DNA of 22,083 nucleotides. Origin: a virus. The notes under the pieces are model-generated. The model made no database searches, was not told the origin of the DNA, and saw only the letters and a list, made by a program, of their open reading frames with translations. Position 1 is the first letter of the stretch; each line of letters opens with the position of its first letter. Positions 8,453 to 15,962 of the stretch are shown in pieces. The DNA is taken from positions 1 through 22,083 of IMG/VR virus record IMGVR_UViG_3300020175_000061, one strand, 5' to 3'. Both the position numbers and the translations under genes were made by a program.

Positions 8453-8477
8453 AAAAAAGCTTGACCGAAGCCAAGCT
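8453..8477 (-). terminator. Intrinsic terminator with UUCG tetraloop after the tail tube gene
   Basis: The RNA from the coding strand forms AGCUUGGC-UUCG-GUCAAGCU: eight base pairs with one G-U, closed by a stable UUCG tetraloop, followed by six U residues. It sits 36 nt past the tail tube stop and ends the sheath/tube unit. A run of T also follows the hairpin on the plus strand, so weak bidirectional activity is possible. Confidence 0.85.
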
Positions 8478-8512
8478 ATTTTTGAAGGAAATATCAGGGA
8501 GTGTAAAATTTT

Positions 8513-9001
8513 CTAGAAATTTAAAATACAATAATCTGGTTGTACTTCTAATGAAATTTCTTGAGCAGCACTATCATCATCCCAACTATAATCCCCAAAG
8601 TTAGCTGATGTTATCATTGCGCCTTTAATTATCCATTCAGATACTATGTCACCTACTGGTCCTAGTACGTTGAATGTTAAATCTTTTTTATAAAAATCGG
8701 AATATCCATCTCTACCTGTTACTGATTCATGGTGTAATCTAACCCATTCCATCACTGCTTGCGCTCCTGATGGTGTAATAGGGTCAAATAACGTCATTGA
8801 AATTGGTCCCCAAGTTGTTTTTCCTTTCACAAATCTTTGAACATTTATATGATTTAATGGAATTGCTTCTTGTGCTATGTTAACAGCTCCTACTGCTTTT
8901 ATTTGGTAGGATTGCATACCTTCAACACTCATAAAAAACCTATTCTTTTGTTTTGGTTCAAATGCTGTAAAAAATATTTCCGATGATTGTAATACTGCCA
9001 T
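8513..9001 (-). CDS. Tail tube protein, gp19-like
   Basis: A 162-residue protein of the T4-like tail tube family. The features are an N-terminal RFFMSVEGMQSYQIKAVG strand pair, the central LNHINVQRFVKGKTTWGPIS segment and MTLFDPITPSGAQAVMEWVR. A C-terminal beta region then ends in SLEVQPDYCILNF. Subunits stack as hexameric rings inside the sheath and form the channel for DNA. Length matches gp19 (163 residues in T4). It follows the sheath gene by 47 nt and has its own leader motif plus a run of TAAAA repeats, and it is followed by a strong terminator. This fits a highly expressed late gene. The start at 9001 is the only sensible ATG before the conserved N-terminus; no Shine-Dalgarno is present. 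Confidence 0.92.
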   Translation of the reverse strand: MAVLQSSEIFFTAFEPKQKNRFFMSVEGMQSYQIKAVGAVNIAQEAIPLNHINVQRFVKGKTTWGPISMTLFDPITPSGAQAVMEWVRLHHESVTGRDGYSDFYKKDLTFNVLGPVGDIVSEWIIKGAMITSANFGDYSWDDDSAAQEISLEVQPDYCILNF

Positions 9002-9006
9002 TTTAT

Positions 9007-9024
9007 TATTTTATTTTATTTTAT
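9007..9024 (-). repeat. TAAAA-type pentanucleotide repeat in the tail tube leader
   Basis: The coding-strand leader has about four tandem copies of AAAAT/ATAAA between the leader motif and the ATG. The result is a nearly pure A/T, unstructured 5' leader, as often seen for strongly translated genes in hosts that do not use Shine-Dalgarno pairing. Confidence 0.5.
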
Positions 9025-9033
9025 TATAAATAT
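9021..9033 (-). promoter_or_regulatory. Recurrent leader motif upstream of the tail tube gene
   Basis: The coding strand reads ATATTTATAATAA, with the core ending 23 nt before the ATG at 9001, in the 47-nt gap after the sheath stop. It is the same core as at the sheath, tape measure, 77-aa and 83-aa genes. Confidence 0.5.
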
Positions 9034-9048
9034 CTAATTTTTTAATTT

Positions 9049-10839
9049 TTATGCTGGAAATGTTGCTCCAGTTGGTAAAACATTGAAATCTAAAATTATG
9101 AATTCAGCTGTTTTAGTTGGTTGTAAAAATATTTGACCAACTAATTGATTTCTATCAATTACTGCTGGTGTATTATTTGTATCATCCATTACAACTTTAA
9201 ATGCATATAATCCTTGTCTTTGTTGTACTGACTCTAAATAAGGGTTAACTTGTGATAAGAAGTTATTTCTTGTAATTATTGTATTTTGTTCAAATACTAA
9301 ATTATCTGAAACTTGTCCTATAAAGCTCTTAAGAGCAATCATTAATCTTCTTACATTTACTCTATCTAAAGCACTTGATTTTTTCTGTAGTGTTTTTTGT
9401 CCAAATACTACAACACCTTGTCCAGGGAATGTAGCTATTGGATTAACATTAGATTCATATAATGTATCTCTGTTACTTACTGTTAATCTTCTTTCAGCTC
9501 TAATTACTTGTCCTAATCCACCTCTTGTTATACCTGCTGGTGCGAACCATGGATCACTTGAAGCATCTGTAAATGCATATACTCCTGGTATCATTGTTGA
9601 AGCTGGTACCCAAACCATTTCTGCTGTGTTAGGATCAATCGTTTGAACCCAAGGCCAATATGCTGCTGCATATGAACTATCAAACCCAGCTGCTTGAGTT
9701 GTTACTGTAGCTAATGCTGTATCATAATTCACTAGATCTACTATAAACATACTATCTCCTCTTGCTATTGTGTTAGACACTGCATTAGTGATTGGTGTTG
9801 TACCTGTTAATGCATTTGCATTAATTAATCCTGGTGCTGATAATACATTAAATTTATAATCATCTGTGTTAGCCATTAATCCTACTGCTGTTGCATAATT
9901 TGCTCCTTCTAATCCTTGATTATCTGTATTATCGATATCACTATAAAAATTCATTTTTCTACTATAAGTTGATATTTCTGGGATGTTAGATCCAGCTCCA
10001 CCATCTAGTGATGATGATTGTGGGGCATCAGGTAAACTTCCTGTAAACTTATCTTGAGCAACACCTGCATTATTAAAATAATCTGGTGTTAAGTTATTAA
10101 CTGTTTTTACTCTTACATAAGCTGAAGCATTTGGATAATTACCTGTTTCTTTTATGTAATAATCAGTACCATCAGTTGCTACTGATTTATCCATGTCTCC
10201 TATTACTTTTGAAATAAAATTAGGTGAATTTGGATCTAGTGATAAATTATTATACGATTCTAATACTATTTTTTGACTTGCATCATCATCTCCTCTTCTA
10301 ATTAATAATGAAAAAGTTCCTGATGAAGTGTTTACTGTTGCTATTTCCCATCTAAGGTTATCAATTGTTCCATTTACTAATGCTCCTGAACCTCCTGTTA
10401 CTTCAGTATGTCCTGAGTTCATTATTGCACCTTCAGATATAGTTTCTAATACAAAAGGAGCTTTTCCTGTTACAGCAACTCCTCCGGGTCTACCTGAACC
10501 TGTGTTCATACCTCCATCTGTATCAGCTACTGCTGAGCTTGTTGCAGGTAGGAAGGATTGACTTACTACACGAGTAACCCATAATGAATTTCCTCCATTT
10601 GAAAAGTAATTATTTGCCGCTATAGATGTTAAGAAAGAGTAAGGACGTGAACCACTCATTTGGTAAGTTCCATAAATAGTACTAAATTGACTAAATGATG
10701 TAACTAATGTAGGTATGTTAACTGGTCCTTTAACCGTTGGTCCTAATATAGATGCACCTTCTTGAGTTGGTAAGGGTGCTATAAAAGATTGGTCATTTTC
10801 TCTTTGTAAAACGCCAGGGGATAAAATAGTTTCTGCCAT
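9049..10839 (-). CDS. Contractile tail sheath protein, gp18-like
   Basis: A 596-residue tail sheath protein. The N-terminus (MAETILSPGVLQRENDQSF, then GASILGPTVKGPVNIPTLVT and FSTIYGTY) is the usual beta-arm and start of the sheath core. The variable, Gly/Ser/Asn-rich middle (about 100-330) corresponds to the outer protruding domains. The C-terminal third is the conserved sheath core: a FPGQGVVVFGQKTL segment, DRVNVRRLMIALKSFIGQ and FKVVMDDTNNTPAVIDRNQL. It ends in a strand-rich AEFIILDFNVLPTG. Subunits assemble round the tube and contract on infection. Length is close to T4 gp18 (659 residues) with smaller outer domains. It precedes the tube gene and is preceded by a leader motif 30 nt upstream. 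Identification is firm. Confidence 0.95.
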   Translation of the reverse strand: MAETILSPGVLQRENDQSFIAPLPTQEGASILGPTVKGPVNIPTLVTSFSQFSTIYGTYQMSGSRPYSFLTSIAANNYFSNGGNSLWVTRVVSQSFLPATSSAVADTDGGMNTGSGRPGGVAVTGKAPFVLETISEGAIMNSGHTEVTGGSGALVNGTIDNLRWEIATVNTSSGTFSLLIRRGDDDASQKIVLESYNNLSLDPNSPNFISKVIGDMDKSVATDGTDYYIKETGNYPNASAYVRVKTVNNLTPDYFNNAGVAQDKFTGSLPDAPQSSSLDGGAGSNIPEISTYSRKMNFYSDIDNTDNQGLEGANYATAVGLMANTDDYKFNVLSAPGLINANALTGTTPITNAVSNTIARGDSMFIVDLVNYDTALATVTTQAAGFDSSYAAAYWPWVQTIDPNTAEMVWVPASTMIPGVYAFTDASSDPWFAPAGITRGGLGQVIRAERRLTVSNRDTLYESNVNPIATFPGQGVVVFGQKTLQKKSSALDRVNVRRLMIALKSFIGQVSDNLVFEQNTIITRNNFLSQVNPYLESVQQRQGLYAFKVVMDDTNNTPAVIDRNQLVGQIFLQPTKTAEFIILDFNVLPTGATFPA

Positions 10840-10865
10840 CGTAATATATTATTTTTAATATTGTT

Positions 10866-10879
10866 TTATTATAAATATT
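10866..10879 (-). promoter_or_regulatory. Recurrent leader motif upstream of the tail sheath gene
   Basis: The coding strand reads AATATTTATAATAA, ending 30 nt before the ATG at 10839 and lying wholly in the gap after the 83-aa gene. This copy has the longest perfect-match leader and is the best place to map a transcript start. Confidence 0.5.
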
Positions 10880-10897
10880 AAAAACCTTTTCAAAAAA

Positions 10898-11149
10898 CTA
10901 TTCTGGTTTGATAAACTCGCCAGTTTCTAAGTTTATAGTGCCTTCGCCGTACTCTTTTTGAAGCTCTGCTGCTAATTCTCGTTGAGAATTTCTATTGCTT
11001 TTAAAGTCACTTTCTACTTTTTCTTTTCTTTCTTTTAATTCAATTTCAGCAGCTACTATTGTTCCAAATTGTTCAATGTTAGCAGCTAATGAATCTTGAA
11101 GTTTAACTAGTTTTTCTACTTCTTTTTGAGATAACTTAATATTTTGCAT
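10898..11149 (-). CDS. Small coiled-coil protein before the tail sheath (83 aa)
   Basis: The family is not recognised with certainty. The chain is almost entirely charged and helical with heptad-like spacing (KLSQKEVEKLVKLQDSLAAN, then EIELKERKEKVE and RELAAELQKEYG), followed by a short tail GTINLETGEFIKPE. Small prefoldin-like coiled-coil proteins with this type of C-terminus occur beside structural genes in other phages, as far as I recall. It starts 1 nt after the stop of the cassette reductase but belongs by position with the sheath gene 58 nt downstream. A leader motif 15 nt before its ATG lies inside the last codons of the reductase. A chaperone or scaffolding-type helper for tail assembly is a reasonable guess; no function can be shown. 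Confidence 0.6.
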   Translation of the reverse strand: MQNIKLSQKEVEKLVKLQDSLAANIEQFGTIVAAEIELKERKEKVESDFKSNRNSQRELAAELQKEYGEGTINLETGEFIKPE

Positions 11150-11150
11150 A

Positions 11151-11879
11151 TTATTTTTGTTGGTTATAAATATATATAAACTCTTTTAAGTCAATAAGTT
11201 GTTTCTTTATAGGTAAATAAGATTTTTCATTTTTTAAACATCTATTAAAACCTTTTTCATTTGTTGTTTTTATATCTATTTTTAAATCAAATACATCAGC
11301 TACTATTTCAGCTAATTCTGCTTTAGTAATACAGCTACTACATAAAACATTTTCTATTGTATAATTATTCCAATTTTGTATCATTTCTAAACAATACTTA
11401 GCCCATGTTAAAGTAGTATTACCATTCCATCTAGCTTGTTCTGAAAATGAAGCGTCTTTTGTTTTTATTAAAAATTCAAATAAATAAGGTTTTGGTGTTA
11501 ATTCTGGTCCTATAATAGATGATCTTATTATTTTTGTATTTTTTGAGTCTTGATTTATCCATATACTAGCACTAGTTTTAGATGCTGCATATGATCCCAT
11601 TTCATTATCACTATCAGTACCAGGGTATATTATTCTACATCCTGTTTTTTCTTCTAATAATTTAGGTAATTCATAATTTACTTGTATTCCTTTTCTAGTT
11701 GGATTAGTAATTGCTATACAATTTACAATATAGTCACCTTTAAAATCTTCAAGATATTTTTCAAAATCTAAAGTAGGCCACTTTAAATCAGTAGTTGTAT
11801 AATCTATACCAATATATTTAAAATAAGCACAAACCATAGATCCTAACATTCCCTTATGTCCTAATATTAATATTTTCAT
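11151..11879 (-). CDS. RmlD-like NAD(P)-dependent sugar reductase
   Basis: A 242-residue short-chain reductase. The N-terminal dinucleotide motif is GHKGMLGSMV (residues 7-16), typical of RmlD/dTDP-4-dehydrorhamnose reductases. A serine/threonine-rich PGTDSDN at 86-92 and Y97-AAS-K101 form the catalytic Tyr-x3-Lys site. It is shorter than RmlD (about 290-300 residues), with a reduced substrate domain. In the pathway suggested by its neighbours it would reduce the 4-keto group of an NDP-sugar after dehydration and C-methylation. Its ATG overlaps the stop of the upstream dehydratase gene in an ATGA, indicating translational coupling. It is the last gene of the cassette. The exact substrate is unknown, and epimerase activity cannot be excluded. 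Confidence 0.72.
   Translation of the reverse strand: MKILILGHKGMLGSMVCAYFKYIGIDYTTTDLKWPTLDFEKYLEDFKGDYIVNCIAITNPTRKGIQVNYELPKLLEEKTGCRIIYPGTDSDNEMGSYAASKTSASIWINQDSKNTKIIRSSIIGPELTPKPYLFEFLIKTKDASFSEQARWNGNTTLTWAKYCLEMIQNWNNYTIENVLCSSCITKAELAEIVADVFDLKIDIKTTNEKGFNRCLKNEKSYLPIKKQLIDLKEFIYIYNQQK
11161..11174 (-). promoter_or_regulatory. Recurrent leader motif embedded in the reductase 3' end, before the 83-aa gene
   Basis: The coding strand reads TATATTTATAACCA, the codons of the reductase C-terminus, ending 15 nt before the ATG at 11149. It would give the 83-aa/sheath unit its own start signal independent of the cassette. Confidence 0.4.
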
Positions 11880-12805
11880 GGTTTAAAATAATTATATTGT
11901 TCTAAAATTTTTATTAATTTATCTTTTGAAACTGTTACATCATAACTATTAAATTCATCTGCTATACAACTTTCACTTACATCTTTATAATGCATATAAT
12001 ACGTATCATCTGCTTCACTATAAAAAGTTCTAGGTGCTTCTTCTTTAGCAATCATTATTTCATGTATTTTTTCTGATATTCTAGGTTCACCTATTTTATA
12101 TTTTAAACCCCACTTTTCAGAATAAATATCAAATAAATCTTTAACTAAAAATGATTTTAAATTAGGTACAACATTATAACCACTTACTTCTAACCCAACT
12201 TCAATTAAATCCATAGCATTTTCTATATCAATCATAAAACGAGTCATTTCATCTGAATATAAGGTAAGAGGATAATTTCTATTAATAGAGTCCCATATTA
12301 AAGGAATAATACTTCCAGTTGAATTTAAAACATTACCATAAATAGCAGATGATAATTTTACATTTGATTTTTCTGCGTTTACTATAAAGGATTCTCCTGC
12401 TATAAATTTCATTGAACCATATAATGTAGTAGCTGCTCTGGATTTATCAGAAGAAATAAAACATGCAGCCTTCATATTATTTTCTTCAGCTGCTCTTCTT
12501 GAATTAATAGATCCATCAATTAATACTCTAACACCTTCTTCTACATTTTGGTCTACAGCTTCTATTTGTTTTAATGAAGCAGCAAAAATACCAATAGTAT
12601 GCCCTTTAGAAGATCTTTTTAATAAATCAAAATTACGAACATCACCAATGACACAATTAATGTTTGGAAATCTTTTTTTAAGATAATAATGTTTAGCTTC
12701 ATCTCTAGAATAAACAGTTATTTCATTATTATTATAATAACGTTTTACTAAATTAGAACCTAAAAACCCAGCACCTCCTGTTATAAATATTTTTTCATTT
12801 TTCAT
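11876..12805 (-). CDS. NDP-sugar 4,6-dehydratase-like protein (Polysacc_synt_2/SDR)
   Basis: A 309-residue extended short-chain dehydrogenase. Residues 9-16 (TGGAGFLG) are the NAD(P)-binding glycine motif. FAASLKQIEAVDQNVEEGVR (about 74-93) and the S118-S119-D120-K121 / Y129-GSM-K133 active site follow the pattern of UDP-GlcNAc 4,6-dehydratases such as PseB/FlaA1. YGNVLNSTGSIIPLIW with a later MTRFMIDIENAMDL matches their substrate-binding region. The enzyme probably makes a 4-keto-6-deoxy NDP-sugar, the first committed step for the cassette. It lies between the methyltransferase and reductase genes, with ATGA overlaps on both sides. The N-terminal motif is GGAGFLG rather than the usual GTGSFG, so other SDR sugar chemistries (epimerase, reductase) remain possible. 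Confidence 0.75.
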   Translation of the reverse strand: MKNEKIFITGGAGFLGSNLVKRYYNNNEITVYSRDEAKHYYLKKRFPNINCVIGDVRNFDLLKRSSKGHTIGIFAASLKQIEAVDQNVEEGVRVLIDGSINSRRAAEENNMKAACFISSDKSRAATTLYGSMKFIAGESFIVNAEKSNVKLSSAIYGNVLNSTGSIIPLIWDSINRNYPLTLYSDEMTRFMIDIENAMDLIEVGLEVSGYNVVPNLKSFLVKDLFDIYSEKWGLKYKIGEPRISEKIHEIMIAKEEAPRTFYSEADDTYYMHYKDVSESCIADEFNSYDVTVSKDKLIKILEQYNYFKP

Positions 12806-14013
12806 GGTTTTATATGTTTTACTTCAGGAAAAGGTATTATATAGGGTATTCCTAAATGTTTTGTTTTTTCAATAATCATATCTGCAAAGTTCCAAGCTAA
12901 TATTAATATATAATCTGGTGGATCTGATTCTAAAAATTCTGGTGGGTAAATAGGTATTTTTCCATTTGATGTATATCTACCATACCTTTCAGGTGATTCA
13001 TCTATTATATACATTAAATCATCACTATCCCAATTCATAGTACTAGTTATTACATTTGCTCTACCAGAAGCTCCATAACCTGCTATTTTTTTATCCATTT
13101 CTTTTATTAAACCTAATTGGGCACTTAAATTATTTAAAGCTAAAGATATTTTAGAACTAAATTTACTTAAATCTTTATAATCTTTTTCTATTTCTATAAG
13201 ATTATCTACTATTTCTTTTTTGGGTTCTGATGTATCTTTAGTTGTTACTACTCTAAGGGATCCTGAATGTATTGGTACTTTTTTTACATCAATTATTTTA
13301 AGATTATATTTTGAAAGTAATTTTTGTAAACTAGTTACAGTATAATAAAATAAATGTTCATGATACATAAAATCAAACTGGAATTTATCTACTAGATCTA
13401 CTAAATACTGTATTTCAAATATAAATCTTCCTTTTGGTTTTAAAGAATAATGAACTCCTTTAATTACTGAGTTTATATCTTCAATATGAGCAAAAGTATT
13501 ACTAGCTAAAACTAAATCAAATTTTTCTTCCCATTCTATTGATTTTGCATAGCTATAATTAAAAAAGTTATTAATTATATTTAAATTTTTCTTTCTACCT
13601 AATTCTACAATATTAGTAGCTGGGTCTATTCCTATAGTGTGATGTATACCTCTATATTTTAATGCCTCAAGTAAAGGACCATCATTACAACCAAATTCTA
13701 AAATTTCATGCATTGCTGTTAGATTTTGATTCTTAACTAACCAATCAGCAAAATCATTAAAGTGGTTTTGCATACCAACAGAAGAAATATATCTATAATC
13801 TTTAAATAAAGTTTCAGGTGGTATTAAAGTATTAGTTTGTACTAACTCACAGTTTTTACATTTTACTATCTTAAGGGGATATGATTTTATATTATTAACT
13901 TCTGTATCTAATGGAAAACTACCTGCTAATGGTATCTTTCCAAAATCGTATATAATATTAAATTCGGTGTGTCCACAGGACTCGCATGAAATACGTTCTT
14001 TATATGTTGTCAT
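12802..14013 (-). CDS. Sugar C-methyltransferase, TylC3/TcaB9-type, SAM-dependent
   Basis: A 403-residue protein with the three-part layout of NDP-sugar C-methyltransferases. The N-terminal zinc domain has C10/C13 and C52/C55. The class I SAM domain has ILEFGCNDG at 104-112 and an acidic FDLVLASNTFAHIED region. The C-terminal Rossmann-like domain contains KIAGYGASGRANV near 310. The YHEH motif at 217-220 contains the histidine used as base in this family. These enzymes typically add a methyl to C-3 of a 4-keto deoxy NDP-sugar, giving a branched sugar. The neighbouring dehydratase and reductase would supply the keto substrate and reduce the product. The gene overlaps both neighbours (14 nt upstream, 4 nt downstream). 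Family is confident; methylated position is inferred from relatives. Confidence 0.82.
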   Translation of the reverse strand: MTTYKERISCESCGHTEFNIIYDFGKIPLAGSFPLDTEVNNIKSYPLKIVKCKNCELVQTNTLIPPETLFKDYRYISSVGMQNHFNDFADWLVKNQNLTAMHEILEFGCNDGPLLEALKYRGIHHTIGIDPATNIVELGRKKNLNIINNFFNYSYAKSIEWEEKFDLVLASNTFAHIEDINSVIKGVHYSLKPKGRFIFEIQYLVDLVDKFQFDFMYHEHLFYYTVTSLQKLLSKYNLKIIDVKKVPIHSGSLRVVTTKDTSEPKKEIVDNLIEIEKDYKDLSKFSSKISLALNNLSAQLGLIKEMDKKIAGYGASGRANVITSTMNWDSDDLMYIIDESPERYGRYTSNGKIPIYPPEFLESDPPDYILILAWNFADMIIEKTKHLGIPYIIPFPEVKHIKP

Positions 14014-15034
14014 TTGCTACTTCTATTGCTGATATTGGGGTTAATCTAATTAATTCTTTTGGTATTTCCAAATTATTTATTGAAAGTTTTAAGTTTTTTA
14101 TAGAATCGTAAAATTTGTTATTTTTATATTCTCCTATATATTCTTTAACTTTACTAAACTCAAAAGGTAAATAAATTAAATGGTACTCTAAAGTTGATGG
14201 TAATGTAGATTGATGGATAACTTTATCATCTATAGATATTTTAACTTTTAAATCTTTTTCAATATCATATAAAAATAATAAGCATTTATTTGTTCCAATT
14301 TCTTTATTTTTTACCCATATTTTTTCTTCACCTATTATCCATTTATACCCTTCTCTAGTATAATAATGTTTAGTAAAATCAGTATCCATTTTTATAGAGG
14401 TAATTACATCTTTTTCCCATTCATTAAAAGGTATTACAATAGAGTTATCTGAATGTAGCTTTTCATACATATAATTTTCGGTTACACCAAATCCTGAATT
14501 ATAATAATAATCTTTATAACTTATTTCTTTTAATTTATCTATATAAGAATTTAGTTTTAAGGCACACCAAGACATATGAAGAGCGGGTTCATATTTTCCA
14601 CCATCATTCATTTTAACTAAACCATAATCTAATATTACATTATCATATTTTTTTAAATGGTTTTCTGATGTTTTTACTACTAAGTCATAATTTAATACAT
14701 AAGCATTATCATATCCTAAATCATAGGCATATATTAAACCTCTTTTCCATTGTTGGACAGCAGCATAACCATAATCTAAATATAAAGTATTTAATTTATA
14801 ATATTTATATTTTTTCCAATGTATAGTAGCACTATGTTTTAAATCCATAATTGGATTACTATAATCAAATAAAGTATAATCTGTTAGTTGAGTACTATCT
14901 TCTTCTACAGGATAGTGTGAAAATAATATTATATCTTTATTATATTTTTTTAAATCTTTTAATGTATTTTGTAATACTTCTTTTTTTTCATTAGTATCAC
15001 AATAAGCATTAACTAAAAAACATTCTTTAAGCAT
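14000..15034 (-). CDS. GT-A-like glycosyltransferase, paralogue A
   Basis: A 344-residue protein, no close family named from memory, but built like a nucleotide-sugar transferase. It starts with a beta-alpha unit ECFLVNAYCDTNEKKEVLQN and continues with IILFSHYPVEED and LFDYSNP (about 55-61). A DYGYAAVQQW helix comes next, then a YVLNYDLVV strand in which NYD (115-117) may play the DxD metal/nucleotide role. An aromatic WCALKLNSYI region and a C-terminal beta-rich extension (about 235-344) follow. The next gene upstream (311 aa) shares the CDT-x-x-K, SH-x-P, SNP, DYG and NYD landmarks in the same order, so the two arose by duplication. Acceptor and donor are unknown. Membrane segments are absent, so it should act in the cytoplasm. 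Confidence 0.6.
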   Translation of the reverse strand: MLKECFLVNAYCDTNEKKEVLQNTLKDLKKYNKDIILFSHYPVEEDSTQLTDYTLFDYSNPIMDLKHSATIHWKKYKYYKLNTLYLDYGYAAVQQWKRGLIYAYDLGYDNAYVLNYDLVVKTSENHLKKYDNVILDYGLVKMNDGGKYEPALHMSWCALKLNSYIDKLKEISYKDYYYNSGFGVTENYMYEKLHSDNSIVIPFNEWEKDVITSIKMDTDFTKHYYTREGYKWIIGEEKIWVKNKEIGTNKCLLFLYDIEKDLKVKISIDDKVIHQSTLPSTLEYHLIYLPFEFSKVKEYIGEYKNNKFYDSIKNLKLSINNLEIPKELIRLTPISAIEVANDNI

Positions 15035-15962
15035 CTTTTTCTATTATAAGTTGATTACTACTTTTATTATATTCTTCTAACAAATCAAAATATTTTCCAT
15101 TTAATTCATATCCTATAGTTTTTATATCTTTAGGTAAATTAAAAATTTGTTCTATAGGTTTTAATTTAAATTTAGAATCATTAACACATAATGTTATATC
15201 TTCTTTAAATAATCTTGCTAAAAATTTAGAGTTATTACTTTTTTCAAAAAATATTCTAAAAGAATCATTATGTATGTTTTGGTTAAAAATAAAAGGTGTA
15301 CCAAAATCTACTTTATCCTTAATTACTTCTGGGTGTAAATTATAGGCATATTTTGCAATTAATACTCTCCAATAATCTTCAGCTGAGTCAAATGCTTCTT
15401 TACCATTTGGTTTATTTATATAATCTTCTAAATTAATTCTAGGTATTAAATCTTTTAAATTATCCTTTCCAATAATATTAAATACTAAACTAGGCCATCT
15501 TTCTTCATTATTAGAATCTATTACTTTAGAGCATATAAAATTATTTGGGGAATGTAATTCTGTTATTAAATCATTATTTAATTCAATATCATAATTAACA
15601 AAACTATAAAAATTATAATCTAAAGTTAAAGCAAATTTACTTGATTTAATAAATTGATTAAAAACAGTCCAACCATAATCTGGGTGGTTAGATTCTAACC
15701 TTAATATTTTATCTTTTTTAGTAGGATGGGCTCTTGTATTCCAAAACCTAAATAATCTTTGAGGTGGGTGTAAAACAGGATTACTTTTATCATAAATAAA
15801 ATATTCAACTTTTTGTTGTATTTTAAAAGGTACAGGTATATGTGATATTACTAATATATGAAAAGAATTCGATTTTAATATTTTAATATTATCTTCTAAT
15901 ACTTTTAATTTTTTATCTGTGTCACAATGACAAGTTAAAATAATTAAGTTTTTATTTATCAT
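15027..15962 (-). CDS. GT-A-like glycosyltransferase, paralogue B
   Basis: A 311-residue protein with the same landmarks as the following gene: LIILTCHCDTDKKLKVLEDN, ILVISHIPVP, FIYDKSNPVL, HPDYGWTVFNQF and FVNYDIEL (NYD at 123-125). The SNPVL-to-DYG spacing is a little longer, with an Arg/Trp-rich loop (RLFRFWNTRAH). The C-terminal half diverges from its paralogue, suggesting different acceptors. It overlaps the upstream 1241-aa gene by 11 nt and the downstream paralogue by 8 nt, so all three are translated together. The assignment as a glycosyltransferase rests on fold-like pattern and on context; no experimentally defined family can be named. Confidence 0.58.
   Translation of the reverse strand: MINKNLIILTCHCDTDKKLKVLEDNIKILKSNSFHILVISHIPVPFKIQQKVEYFIYDKSNPVLHPPQRLFRFWNTRAHPTKKDKILRLESNHPDYGWTVFNQFIKSSKFALTLDYNFYSFVNYDIELNNDLITELHSPNNFICSKVIDSNNEERWPSLVFNIIGKDNLKDLIPRINLEDYINKPNGKEAFDSAEDYWRVLIAKYAYNLHPEVIKDKVDFGTPFIFNQNIHNDSFRIFFEKSNNSKFLARLFKEDITLCVNDSKFKLKPIEQIFNLPKDIKTIGYELNGKYFDLLEEYNKSSNQLIIEKDA

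Noticed and set aside
10328-10561. Plus-strand open frame opposite the tail sheath gene
   Set aside because: Antisense shadow of a firm structural gene with no recognisable protein features.
12780-12793. Another copy of the TATAAATA core near the start of the dehydratase gene
   Set aside because: It lies downstream of that gene's ATG and is simply the codons for Ile-Phe-Ile-Thr of the Rossmann strand.
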